A stretch of 64,000 nucleotides of DNA from Coenobita brevimanus (GCA_032717465.1 CM064632.1:26407933-26471932), one strand, 5' to 3'; shown: positions 20,753 to 31,402, counted from the first letter of the stretch. The notes: a model not told the origin generated them from the sequence alone. Made by a program: numbers and translations.

Positions 20753-23100
20753 ACTGAGTTAGCTGAACCTGCTTTGAGGGTTAAATTAAATTCTCATGAT
20801 GAAGCTCCTCTTTTGAGCAGTAACGTGGGTGACACTCTCAAGAGTTCGTGTGCTAATTTCCTGTCTGATGGTTTTGTCAGTCCTCTGGACAGTAATGACA
20901 GGAAATCAGTTCAAATATATCGTGATACAGGTGCTTGCCAATCCCTTATGCTGACCAGTGTTCTAGGCTCTAATGTTAATTCCCCTGATGAAACTGTAAT
21001 CTTACAAGGTGTAGGGAATAATTACTTCTCTGTCCCTCTGTGCAGAGGGAATTTAGAGTCTGGTTTTGTTAATGGTTCTGTTATGGTTGGGTTGGTTGAG
21101 ACATTCTCAATGTCAAGTGTAACTTTCTTACTTGGAAATGATATTGGTGGAAGTCAAGTGTGTCCAGCTCCTCAGTTGTCTAGTGAGCCAGTGGCTGCGG
21201 CCCAGGGTTGTGATGTCCCTGATGTGTTCTCTGCATGTGCTGTCACTAGGGCTAAGTCTAAAGTTACTGGTGACTTAGAGGATAATGATGATGATGATGT
21301 TATCCTAGCTGACACTTTTCTTGTTAATTTGAACCACTCACCAGATGAGGCAGTACCCCGTAGTGTTGATAAATTGTCTCGTCAAGAGTTGGTTGAGTTG
21401 CAGGTTGCCGACCCTGAGTTGAAAGGTCTAGCTAACTCTGCTTGCAGTGAGGAAGAGTCAGCTGGTGCTTCTACTTGTTATTATATAAAGTCAGGAGTAC
21501 TTATGAGGAAGTGGAGACCCCCAACAGCATCAGCCGACTGTGAATGGGAGGTTGTACATGAAGTTGTCATCCCTCGTGTTTGTAGGCAGGATATCATTAG
21601 AGTGGCTCATGATTCCAGTTTGGCAGGACACCTTGGAGTGAGGAAGACTGTGGCACGCATTTTGAAACACTTCTACTGGCCAGGTATCTTCAGGGATGTT
21701 TCCTGGTATTGTAAGTCTTGTCACATCTGTCAAGTTGTGGAGAAGTGTAATCAGACCGAAAAGGTTGCACCTCTAGTTCCCATTCCTCCTTTTGAGGCGC
21801 CATTCACCCGTGTGTTGGTGGATATTGTGGGCCCTCTTCCTAAGACTTCGTCAGGATTTTCTTATGTGTTGACCCTGATTGATATGGCTACTCGTTATCC
21901 TGAAGCCATTCCACTTAGAAATATCTCAGCAAAGAACGTGGTTAAGGAAATGCTAGGGTTCTTCACAAAGTTTGGTCTGCCCAAGGAGGTACAGTCAGAC
22001 CGGGGAAGTAATTTCATGTCAAATGTTTTCAAGCAGTCTCTGAAAGTGTTGGGCATCACCCAGATCACGTCTTCAGCTTACCATCCCCAGACCCAAGGAG
22101 CGTTGGAGAGATATCATCAAACACTCAAATCGATGCTCAAGAAATACTGTTTGGAACATCAGAAAGACTGGGATAAAGGTCTTCCATTCGTTGTATTTGC
22201 CGCAAGAGAATCTCCAAATGAATCACTGGGCTTCTCACCTTTTGAACTACTGTTTGGCCATGAAGTAAGAGGACCCCTTAAGCTACTCAAGGAATGCTTG
22301 CTGTCAGAGGAAGATGACGTCAACCTGCTGGAGTATGTGATGAAGTTCAAAGAACGGCTGTCCACTGCTTTACAGCTGGCGAGAGAGAATTTAGGAGCTG
22401 CTCAGGAGATGATGAAGACTTGGTATGATAAGAAGTCCAGGTTACGCCACTTTCAGCTAGGAGATCAGGTTTTGATTCTGCTACCGGTTCATGGGCAACC
22501 TCTTCAAACCAAGTTTATTGGTTCTTATTTTGTGGAGAAGAAACTCATTGATGTCAACTATGTCATCGCCACACCAGATCGTAGAAAGAACAAGCAACTT
22601 TGTCACATCAACATGCTAAAGTTGTATCACAGGCGGGACGAAAATAACCCAGTCTGCACTGTAGCTGTTCCACCCGAGTCTGCAAGTGAAGCTCTCCCAT
22701 GCAGCATGAGCCTGAGTGATAGTTTGGGGAAGAATCCTGATATCATGAATGATCTCCAGACTAAGCTTTCTCATCTAGCTCCTGAGGAAAGGCAGGAGTT
22801 TTTGGCACTACTGCAGGAGTACCCGCAAGTGTTCCATGCCACTCCAGGAAGAACCACTGTGTTGATGCATGATGTCGATGTTGGAGACGCAAAGCCAATT
22901 AAACTGCCTCCTTACCGTGTGAACCCAGTGAAAATTCCTCTCATCGAGAAGGAGCTTGGCTACCTGTTGGACCACAAGATGATTGAGCCCTGTCAGAGCG
23001 AGTGGAGTTCTCCTGTCACTCTAGTCCCTAAGCCATGTGGGTCACAGCGGCTTTGCATCGACTACAGACGTGTTAATCAGATAACCAAAACAGACACCCT
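20753..23100 (+). pseudogene. pol: Pol part 1: protease, integrase, N-terminal RT
   Basis: This is in the same frame as gag, after one TGA. There is no ATG start of its own, so readthrough of the stop is the simplest expression route. The aspartic protease has RDTGACQSLM (DTG at about 20,924) and a distal FLLGNDIGG. The integrase zinc region is HDSSLAGHLGVRKT followed by YCKSCHIC (about 21,608-21,730). The catalytic core is D,D-35-E: VDIVGPLPK (D), VQSDRGSNF (D), GALERYHQTLK (E), with exactly 35 residues between the last two. A GPY/F-like module (FIGSYFVEKK ... HINMLKLYH) ends the integrase at about 22,632. The RT starts after a linker: LPPYRVNPVKIPLIEKEL, SEWSSPVTLVPKPCG, LCIDYRRVNQITKTD. 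A small deletion near 23,098 shifts the frame, and an out-of-frame stop follows at 23,125. Confidence 0.92.
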
Positions 23101-23685
23101 CTCCCTCGCGTGGAAGATTGCATAGACAAGATCGGAAAGGCTAGGTACATAAGTAAGTTTGATTTGTTAAAAGGATACTGGCAAGTACCTATGACTGAAC
23201 GTGCTCGGGAGATCTCATGTTTTGTAACACTAGGAAAGACTTTTGCATGTTCTGTAATGCCATGTGGTATGAAGAATGCACCAGCCACATTTCAGAAGCT
23301 CATGAATGTTGTAACAGAGGGTTTGGCAGGGTGTGTTGTTTATATTGATGATGTATTTATCTTCAGTGACAACTGGAAAGATCACCTATGCCATGTCAGT
23401 AAATTTCTTGAGCGTTTGGTTCAGGCTAATCTTGTAGCTAATTTATCAAAGTGTGCGTTTGGTCAAGCTAAAGTTCAGCACCTTGGGTACGTAATTGGTG
23501 ATGGACACGTTGCACCACCAGGAGCTAAGGTTCAGGTTATAAGTGATCTTCCCAGACCTAAAAGTAGGAAAGAGCTACAAAGATTTTTGGGAATGGTAGG
23601 TTATTACAGGAGATTTATTCTTAACTTTTCAATTCTTGTATCACCACTTACAGACCTACTAAAAAAGGGAGTTAAATTTGTCTAG
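23101..23685 (+). pseudogene. pol: Pol part 2: RT palm and thumb
   Basis: This continues Pol in a shifted frame after the lesion near 23,098. RT motifs in order are KFDLLKGYWQVPM (first catalytic Asp), MPCGMKNAPATFQKLMN, VVYIDDVFIFS (YIDD at 23,341-23,352), LSKCAFGQAKVQHLGYVI, then RKELQRFLGMVGYYRRFI. All residues typical of a Ty3/gypsy RT are present. The reading ends at TAG (23,683-23,685), where the family has a Trp (F-x-W before the CE-x-F motif); a single G-to-A change of TGG would create it. Comparison of the surrounding residues places this exactly at the RT-RNase H boundary. Confidence 0.9.
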
Positions 23686-24144
23686 ATCGATAACTGTGAA
23701 TCCTCTTTCAGTAAACTTAAAGCTGTCCTATTAAGTCAGCCAGTGCTCGCTACTCCAAATTTTGCTAAGCCTTTTAAAATGGCTGTTGACGCAAGTGATA
23801 CAGGAGCTGGGGCTGTTTTGCTGCAAGAGGATGATCAGGGTATTGAACACCCTGTATCTTATTTCAGTAAGAAGTTCACTCCACCTCAAAAGAACTACTC
23901 AACTGTTGAGAAAGAGCTTTTGGCCTTGATTTAGTGTTTACAGCATTTTTCATTTTATTTGTGTTCTGGTTTTGACCCCATAGTCATTTATACCGATCAT
24001 AACCCACTGAAATTCCTTAGTAAGTTTAAAGATAAAAATCAGAGGTTGACAAGATGGAGTCTACTTCTTCAGGAGTATTCATTAGACATACACCATATGA
24101 AGTGGAAAGAAAATGTTATTGCAGATTGCTTATCTAGACTTTAG
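23686..24144 (+). pseudogene. pol: Pol part 3: RNase H, interrupted by TAG
   Basis: This is in the same frame as part 2. Blocks seen are CESSFSKLKAVLLSQPVL, MAVDASDTGAGAVLLQ (first Asp), VSYFSKKFTPPQKNYSTVEKELLALI (catalytic Glu within TVEKELLA), then TAG at 23,932-23,934 where Trp is usual. YTDHNPLKFLSK (next Asp) and the terminal ENVIADCLSRL follow, with the natural stop at 24,142-24,144. The domain would remove the RNA strand after minus-strand synthesis. No integrase or other ORF follows, which confirms that the integrase lies only upstream of RT. Confidence 0.88.
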
Positions 24145-24199
24145 ACAGATTGTTTTAGAGTAATAAGAAATTTCCTTTGTAAATTTCTTTTTTCTTTTT

Positions 24200-24206
24200 G
24201 GGGAGG
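24200..24206 (+). other. Polypurine tract
   Basis: GGGGAGG directly precedes the 3' LTR. It is the expected plus-strand primer. Confidence 0.75.
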
Positions 24207-24956
24207 TGTTACATAGCCTATGATTTCATCATCCTTTGTATAATTCTAACGCACAGTATGCTGCATGTTTGATCACGAGCGTGTTCTGCCTCACTCCCCC
24301 TTCTCTCCCTTATAGTAGAGTAAGTCGTTCTTTCTGTTGTTCAGAGCAGGATTGTCAACTCTTTGTCTCCTATGGCTTCATTTGCGCATCCTTCTTACAA
24401 GTTGTATCAAGCTCTGCCGACCCCTATATAATGAGCTCAGTCTCTGCATTAATTGCCACTTAGATCTACTCATTTTGTTCACATCTCTGTCCTCCCCTGT
24501 ACAGTTGTTATTATTGTGAGTGCTCAGGAAGTCTCCAACCATCTAGCAGCTGTGTAATTTGAGTATAAGTGTTATTACATTTTTTCTTGTACTGTGTAGC
24601 ATAAGGTGTTAATTCGTAGGCCTAGTGAGGTTTTTGTGATTGGTGTAAAGTTTTTACTGTCAGCCAGTAGTAATACTATTTTGTATCTGTAATAATATAT
24701 CTTGCATTAACTGAGCGTTATCTGGTTTTTTCATTTTATCAGGGCTGACTTAGATAAATTTACTCTTGCTAATTTCGTGTTATAGAGGCTATTGCAGTTA
24801 ACCATATATTTAACCTGTTTTTTGCCATTACATTATTCTTATGAGCCCTGAATGTTTAGTTGTTAGTTTGAGCATTAAACTTTAACTTGTAATTTTACCT
24901 AACTCTTTTGTTTTGAACCTGGAACTTTGCGGGACAGTTTTCTCTGTTCCGTAACA
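24207..24956 (+). repeat. 3' LTR
   Basis: 750 bp, begins TGTTACATAG, ends GTAACA. It carries the same TATA-like box and ATTAAA (24,874-24,879) as the 5' LTR. Confidence 0.95.
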
Positions 24957-24960
24957 ATCG

Positions 24961-25305
24961 GGATATTTACAGTTGTTATATAGTGCTTGATGATTAATAT
25001 GGCAGCTATATTGAAACAGTTAACAATGTAGTAGGTGTATATAGACAGCGAGTATGAGTTGTCCTTTACTACAGTTCAATCAGTTTTCCGAAATGCCTGG
25101 CATCATTTCCGGTGAGTAAGTTGGCACTTTGTGGAGTTAATTATTAGGGCTGAACTGTGTTGTACCCTGCGTACAAAACTGTCAGCGGAGTATAGAAGTA
25201 GAATTTCTGGCAGACTGTATCACTAATTTTTTAATGGCGTTCGCTCATTTTTACAGCTAAAAAGCATCTCTGTGTTTAGCAAAAGTTCTGTGCTTTGAAA
25301 CTGAA
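24961..25305. other. No gene seen; right flank of LTR element
   Basis: AT-rich spacer leading to the GC-rich island. Confidence 0.7.
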
Positions 25306-26472
25306 ATGTGTGCTACAAAGAAATTAAAATGCCGTATAGTGCCACAGCGGGCGCCCCGACACCCCCACAAGGAGCCCATAGAGGAGCAACGACAGCACGC
25401 CGGGACTCGGAGCGACAACGGCATACGTCCGCCCAGGGCCGCGCACCCCTATGACCCGGAGCTCGCCCGCCGCCACCATAGCAGGAATACCAGACTACCT
25501 TCCGGACGAGCCTTCCCCAACCAGCTTCGGGGTGGTGCTGTTTCTCCAGCTCATGCCAACACCACTGAGACGGCCTGTAGCCGCTCAACCCTCCTGAAGG
25601 TGATGGCCTGTAGCCATTCTGAGGAAAATAAGGAGACAGCCTGTAGCGGCTCTGAGGGAAATAAGGAGACAGCCTGTAGCCGCTCTGAAGGTGTCTTTCT
25701 CGAGACGGCCTGTAGTCACTTAACCCTCCTGAAGGAGACGGTCTGTAGCCGCTCTGAGGGAAATAAGGAGACGGCCTGTAGCCGCTCCTGCCTTTGTCAG
25801 GAGATGGCCTGTAGCCGTTCTGAAGGTGTTTTCCTCGAGACAGCCTGTAACCGCCCTGAGGGAAATAAGGAGATGGCCTGTAGCCGCTCTCGCCTTGGTC
25901 AGGAGACGGCCTGTAGCTGTTCTGAAGGTGCCTTCCTCGAGACGGCTTGTAGCCGCTCAACCCTCCTGAAGGAGACGGCCTGTAGCCGCTCTGAGAGAAA
26001 TCAGGAGATAGCCTGTAGCCGCTCCCTCCTTCATCAGGAGTCGGCCTGTAGCCGCTCTGAAGGTGCCCTTCTCGAGACGGCCTGTAGCCGCTCAACCCTC
26101 CTGAAGGAGATGGCCTGTAGCCACTCTGAGGGGAAACAGGAGACAGCCTGTAGCCACTCCCGCCTTCTTCAGGAGACGGTCTGTAGCCACCCCAAAGGTA
26201 CCCTTGGGTCTGCTGGTAGCTGCTCCCTCCCCCAGGCCACGGCCAGTAGCCAGGCCTTGGCGACGGCCTGTAGCCGCGCCCCTAAAAGGCCATGGCCAGT
26301 AGCCGGGCCCTATGGCAGGAGACGGCCTGTAGTCGCTCCTCCGTCAGAAGCTGACTCCTGTTCTCCGATCCACGACCCAGAGGGAGTCCCGGGCCTAGAA
26401 GAATACTGGAGAGACCCCATGGTCTCCCACGCCTCTGCTTCCTCCAACCGGCTCTGGAGGAGGCCCACCTGA
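25306..26472 (+). CDS. Unrecognised 388-codon ORF made of 11/12-residue repeats
   Basis: I do not recognise this ORF. It starts at ATG with a short Lys/Arg/Pro/His-rich segment of about 85 residues. A tandem array (about 25,565-26,230) follows, with units of the form ETACSRS plus four or five variable residues. Four unit types occur: A ends TLLK, B ends EGNK, C ends in Gln and D ends EGVFL or similar. They follow each other mostly as A-B-C-D. One Cys occurs per unit. No signal peptide or membrane segment is obvious. The opposite strand is also open across the array and reads SGYRPSP-type repeats, so the coding strand, if any, is undecided. Base composition is much more GC-rich than the flanks. 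It could be an exon of a repeat protein, or a minisatellite that is open only because 33 and 36 are multiples of three. Confidence 0.4.
   Translation: MCATKKLKCRIVPQRAPRHPHKEPIEEQRQHAGTRSDNGIRPPRAAHPYDPELARRHHSRNTRLPSGRAFPNQLRGGAVSPAHANTTETACSRSTLLKVMACSHSEENKETACSGSEGNKETACSRSEGVFLETACSHLTLLKETVCSRSEGNKETACSRSCLCQEMACSRSEGVFLETACNRPEGNKEMACSRSRLGQETACSCSEGAFLETACSRSTLLKETACSRSERNQEIACSRSLLHQESACSRSEGALLETACSRSTLLKEMACSHSEGKQETACSHSRLLQETVCSHPKGTLGSAGSCSLPQATASSQALATACSRAPKRPWPVAGPYGRRRPVVAPPSEADSCSPIHDPEGVPGLEEYWRDPMVSHASASSNRLWRRPT
25565..26230. repeat. Higher-order minisatellite, 33/33/33/36-bp units
   Basis: About 19 units share a 20-bp core, GAGACGGCCTGTAGCCGCTC, with one of four spacers (three of 13 bp, one of 16 bp). 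The order is A B B D A B C D B C D A B C D A B C D, giving a 135-bp super-unit. Degenerate cores continue to about 26,340. Most core variants are CpG transitions (ACG to ATG or ACA). Confidence 0.92.
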
Positions 26473-26846
26473 TGGACCCTGATGCAGATCGGTGCCGCAG
26501 CCCCTTCCTGACAGCGCCGCCAAGCAACGGGGACCGCAGCCCTCTGGAACCCCAGACCGCCCCCAGGACTCCCGGGCGGGAACTCCCTACACCCCAACGC
26601 TGGAGATCTTCGTCCTCCGTCGGGTGCCTGAGCGAAAGGTTCAGGCAGTTATTCGGCCCGAGCCCTGAGGGCAGTACTCCTGCCCCCAGCCCTGAGGGCC
26701 ATACTCTCGCCCCCCCCCCCCGAGAGTGCGGGGTCCTTCGCCACCCACAGTCCCGGATGAGAGAGGACGACCCTGCGCGTGATCCCGTGGCCTCTGGATG
26801 TAGAGGACCCCGGCGGAACCCAGCCCTGTCAGAAGTACAACTGTGA
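26472..26846 (+). CDS. Unrecognised 124-codon GC-rich ORF
   Basis: This starts at an ATG sharing its A with the TGA of the preceding ORF (TGATG), in another frame. The product is Pro/Ser/Arg-rich, with two imperfect copies of a PSPEG-x-TPAP/TLAP segment and no recognisable domain. A C-run at 26,710-26,719 lies inside it. Low sequence complexity and high GC alone could keep the frame open, so coding status is doubtful. Confidence 0.25.
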   Translation: MDPDADRCRSPFLTAPPSNGDRSPLEPQTAPRTPGRELPTPQRWRSSSSVGCLSERFRQLFGPSPEGSTPAPSPEGHTLAPPPRECGVLRHPQSRMREDDPARDPVASGCRGPRRNPALSEVQL

Positions 26847-27497
26847 TGCCTCTGCCGCCCCTTTTACCTGACCGTCACGATGCCCGGATCCGAAATGAGT
26901 GACAGTGTCTGTGACCTAGTAACATAGAGGCAGAACAGTGAACTAACCCTCTAATGGAAGTCAGTGATAATACCAAAGTGGTGGAGTGAGTAACAGTGAC
27001 AATGCAACCGCAAATACGGCCACCCAGTGAGAGTCAGGTCTATCAGAGTGAATAGGCTACCACCAGAAAGTACTTCCTAATACTAAGACCATATCCAGAT
27101 CCCAGTGCCAAAGAAACTCTCACCAACAAGGAACAATATTAGTGACTCCACGAATATAGAAAACCCAGACCTCCTATAATTTATAATACTCTGCCCCAAG
27201 TGCTATTCATTTTGATCCGAGCACTCTCCTGCGCGATACTGATAACCCATATCTAAACCTAAGAGTTGTCATTGTCCAGTGTATCTGTATCAGTGACATC
27301 TACTCCTTCCCCTGTCCAGCTTAGTAATACACGTATAAGATTGTTGCCTTGAGTTTTTGTGTCCTACCTCTCTCCTATTTGTCTAAGCTCCGGTCTAGAA
27401 AGAAAGCCCCTTTACACACTAGGCGTTTACGAGATGAGAAACCAGCCCTTAAAACACCTAGCATTACAGAAATATTCTTTTATTAAGCTGTTGATAT
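26847..27497. other. No gene seen
   Basis: GC content falls back to background. Short frames only. Confidence 0.7.
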
Positions 27498-27760
27498 GTA
27501 AAGCCAGCGTCACACTGGGCAGAAAACGGCTAACATGTTAGCCGTTTTTGCGAGCCGAATGACCAACAGTCAGTGGGATACGGCTTGCTAGGAGATTTGT
27601 TGCTGTGATAAGGACTCAAATGAGCTAAATATAATTTTTCAACATGTTTTTAAATGTGAATGAAATATCTAATTAGAGCAGGAGGTAAGATTAAATGAAA
27701 GCGGCTTATGAAAGTGGCTAACATGTTAGCCACTTTTGCCCAGTGTGACTCCGCCTTTAC
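27498..27760. mobile_element. MITE with terminal inverted repeats and twin palindromes
   Basis: The left end begins GTAAAGCCAGCGTCACACTG. The right end, reverse complemented, begins GTAAAGGCGGAGTCACACTG. The inverted ends match over about 50 bp with few differences. Each end holds a perfect 26-bp palindrome centred on CTAACATGTTAG (27,523-27,548 and 27,711-27,736). There is no ORF. Length (263 bp) and structure fit a non-autonomous DNA transposon. The superfamily and target duplication could not be fixed. Confidence 0.8.
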
Positions 27761-28260
27761 CTAACCCTTCATCCTGTGAGGGAGTTGTCTCTTCGGAAAT
27801 ACGTCCAAGCAATTGTCCCCACTCGATAACTCCTTCAGTCAGGTGGCATTTTAAATTGTGTTCTTGTTTGCTTACTGCGATTTTGTTTAGCTACGGAAAT
27901 TTTTAAAACAGAGGGGTTCTGTAGGATGTTCATTAATCTCTTCCCTACAAGATAATTAAAAACTAGCGGCAGCACTATGGTAGGAGCGTCTTCATAGCAC
28001 GGTCATGAGTAATAAAATAAAATTAAATGATACGATTCATGTAGATTTAAGGAAAAAATTTAAAAAAACTTTTTTTTTTTTTTTTTTACCTTGGATCATC
28101 CATGGATCCATCTACTCATCCAGTTCTCTGCTGTCCCTGAAGGAGGGTAGGGGACCGGAGCTAGGCTCTTTAGTTCATCGAAGGCAAGGGTGAACAGTTT
28201 AATATTCCTGAGTGACGTCATATCTGTAATACGTACCAAAATGTGCGTTTGGATTTTAAC
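27761..28260. other. No gene seen
   Basis: Spacer with a T-run at about 28,070-28,087. Confidence 0.7.
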
Positions 28261-29560
28261 AATTTATAATATTCTCCTTCCTTCATTCCTTCCTCCTCCC
28301 AGACCTATACTTGACTTCACTGCACTTCTCAATAACATTCTCGTTCTTATTTGCATCTTCACCCAACCTTCTCTCCTCTTGCACTCCGGTCTAAACTCTC
28401 TCTTTACCCCTCCTTTCCTTCCCTCTCTCATTAGCAGCACCCTTCTTCCATTCTTTCCATCATCCTCCCTCTCTTTTCCTACATCCTGCAAGATTCCTGC
28501 CCTCTATCCTCCCTATTGTCTTCTCTCTCCCATTGGTTATATTCTTTTCCTTTCATTCCTCCCTCTCTCTCAACTCCTTGCTCTCTTCCAATTCCCTCGT
28601 CTCTCCTTCCCTCTAGCTACCCAACCTCTCTCTTCCCCCCTGCCTCCTTTTCCTCTACTCTCTTTCATTCTTATTTACCTATTACTCATTCTTTTTTATT
28701 TTTATTTTTTTAATCTTTTGCTCCATTTTCCATTCCTTTACGCTTCGACTCCGTTTACAACTCTTATCCCCCCCTTACTCCTTCCCTTCCTGCATCTTTC
28801 CTCTGAGTTATTCATACCTTCTCTCGTCTTTTCCTTCTCTGTCTCGTATACCCGCTCTTCCCTTCAGCTCTGCTTTAATTGGATGTCTTCCTGCCTCTTT
28901 TATCATCCTTGCTTTCAGCCACTTCTTTATTCTCAGTTCTTTTTATCTTTCTCTTCTCCATTCAACTCGCCCTCCTCTTGTTTTTTTTTCCTTGCTATCT
29001 TGGGTGAGATTTCTTGGAGCTTTTATTCCTGTTCTGTTCTTATGTTTTGGTTCATAGTAATTACTTTGTGTGTCTGTTTTTGTTTGCCTTTTTCTGTATT
29101 CCCACCATTTAACTATCGACTCTTGTTCCTTTGTCCTTGCTTTCTTGAGTGAGATTTCCAGGAGCTCTGTGTTTATGTTTGTTCTTTTGCTTTGGTTCCT
29201 GTCTGTACCTTTCTTTGTCTTTGTTTATTCCATTTTCTTCCCCTCCATTTAGGTCAACCCTTTTCTTTTTCTTCCTGTTATTTATTTATTTATTTATTGT
29301 TTCGAGCTTTGGTTTTGATTCCGTATATTTCAGTGGTGGCTATTTTTCCATCATATATTTTTGGCTTTTGTTTTCATTCTACCTTATATAATTTTTTTTT
29401 TATTTGTCCGCAGGTGATTTTTTTGTAGCTTATTTTTCTTGCATTGTTCTACTGTTATTTCTTTGTATATATCGCTGTCGTTTTTCATGCATTCCTCTTC
29501 CCTTCCAGTTAACTCTTCACCCTTTTCCTTTCACACGTATTCTTGTGATATACTTTCTCC
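28261..29560. repeat. Pyrimidine-rich low-complexity region
   Basis: About 1.3 kb is dominated by C and T on the plus strand (CTCC, TTCC, TCTCT words), becoming T-rich after 29,000. Long frames on plus encode only Leu/Ser/Phe/Pro-rich sequence and are compositional. Confidence 0.8.
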
Positions 29561-30077
29561 TGTCATCTGTTATAATTATCACCATTCATAATTCTCGTAT
29601 ATTTTCCTGGTTTGAGATTTTGGACGGTTTTTCTCCTGGTTATTTTATTTTTCGTTTCCCATATCACTGTGTGTATTCCGAAAATTTGCATAGGCTTGGT
29701 GTTTCAGAGGAATAGGAAGACTGAGGATGAACTGGAAGGGTAGAGAAGAAAGTGATGGTAAATGAGGTAAGGAGACTTGGAATGGCGGGACGAAGGGGAG
29801 TGGTGACAGCCGTATTCTAGGTGGCAAATGAGGCTTCGTAACAGCGGCTCGATTGCGATTTATCCTGCACATTTCACCGCAATAGTCACTTGTACTTAAT
29901 TATTGCAAATCATGTGGATATTTGTAAAAGCGGCTCGTTAGCGATTTTTTCTGCACATATCAATATCCACATGTATTTTATTATTGCAGATTATATGAAT
30001 ATTAAAGGTGTATAGGTTACATGTACAGTATAAGCAAGTTGACGTAATATGCAATGGTATTCGTAGCGGTTTGACTG

Positions 30078-30112
<35 letters not shown>

Positions 30113-31164
30113 GTAACAACAGAGGTCATTACCGCCATACAAGAGTAATAGCAGAACAAGGATAAAAAATATACATATCTATACATAATAATACATAGTT
30201 AAAAGAAATCTAAAATTAAAATCTATATAAAACGTCCAAAACACCAAAAAAAAACTATGGATAAAACAGCAACACATAATTCGATGCATAAAACTAAATC
30301 GCTACGGAAAATGTGCTAGACTGTGCATAAAACATCTCTAATTAATACTGTGCACAAAATCACTGTAATTAAAACTATGCATAAGAACTAAATCGCTGTA
30401 GAAAAGGTGCTAGGAACCCCGCTATGTGACCTAGAAGAAAAGCTCATAGAGGCACTTTTATTAAGGCCATCCTGGATCACCCTGCATACCTGATTGGCAG
30501 GGTTTAGGGTTGCATTCTTAAATCATCAAATGAATTGTGGAATGTTAGCTTTAATTTCCTTGCAGTTATATATTTCTGAAGCACGTGACGAAGGTAGACG
30601 ACTTTACCTTCACTATAAAGTTGCTAAATGCACTCTGTTATATGGGATGCAGGCTGACTATACGTAATAACCACAGGTATTCCATTATTGGAGTTGCCTA
30701 CCACTTTTTGCTGGTATTTTATGAATGGAAGACGCCTGTAATCTGGTGTATAGATTTTTTTTTTCAGATTGGTTTTCCTTCCTCTGTTCATCTGCTTAAA
30801 AAAAAAAAAGTAAAGTTGACGCATACGGCGTTGAGTGTCATTTCGCATATATTAGGCAGTTTTTTGCATATCAGTTTGGATAGTTTTCCAGAGTTTTCCT
30901 TAACCCATTCAGAGTGGTGACTTATCTTTTATTCTTATTTATTAACTTGTTACCTTATGTATATCATTCTTAGAAGTTTGAATCAATTTAAGACGGCGGT
31001 CTAGTAGTAAAGGTTGTTATTCAGCGATAAATCTAACTCTTCCTAGTACTCTGAACTTGAAGGAAAAAAAATGAGAGGACAAAAAAAAAAAGGCTTACGT
31101 CACAGGAGTCAGAGGGTTAATGGTTCGGAAAAAATAGGTGGAAAAACTACTTGCTGTTTCGTAG

Positions 31165-31165
<1 letters not shown>

Positions 31166-31204
<39 letters not shown>
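31166..31204. repeat. (GT)n microsatellite
   Basis: Uninterrupted GT array. Confidence 0.98.
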
Positions 31205-31206
<2 letters not shown>

Positions 31207-31309
31207 GTTGTTGAATGTGAAAACTGAAGATGACCAGTTTGTTTGTGAAGATTATCCGCTTCTGTAAAGTGATATCCCTTTTATTTTTTTTTATAGTTAA
31301 TCTTGCTAT

Positions 31310-31310
<1 letters not shown>

Positions 31311-31402
<92 letters not shown>
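31311..31402. repeat. Compound (AG)n(TG)n microsatellite
   Basis: (AG)n at 31,311-31,344 is fused to (TG)n at 31,345-31,402. Confidence 0.98.

Larger units (their letters stand above)
18768..24956 (+). mobile_element. Gmr1-like Ty3/gypsy LTR retrotransposon, complete but defective
   Basis: The element is 6,189 bp with 750-bp LTRs beginning TGTTACATAG and ending GTAGCA or GTAACA, a 4-bp target duplication, a primer-binding site after the 5' LTR and a purine tract before the 3' LTR. Internal order is Gag, protease, integrase, RT, RNase H, with no second integrase after RNase H and no env. The RT is clearly of Ty3/gypsy type, but integrase lies upstream of it as in Ty1/copia. This arrangement is known for the Gmr1 group (first described from Atlantic cod, then other deuterostomes). 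The LTRs differ by about 16 substitutions and a few small indels by eye, roughly 2%, so the insertion is fairly young. The coding region has one frameshift and two internal TAG stops. Confidence 0.92.

Noticed and set aside
24145..24199. env or second integrase ORF after RNase H
   Set aside because: Only about 60 bp separate the RNase H stop from the 3' LTR, so there is no room.
25565..26230. 33/36-bp repeats as a CRISPR-like or zinc-finger array
   Set aside because: Spacers fall into four recurring types, not unique ones, and there is one Cys per unit without His partners.
28190..29152. 320-codon plus ORF rich in Leu/Ser/Phe, suggestive of a membrane protein
   Set aside because: It is compositional: the C/T-rich strand yields hydrophobic codons, with no family motif or stable start context.
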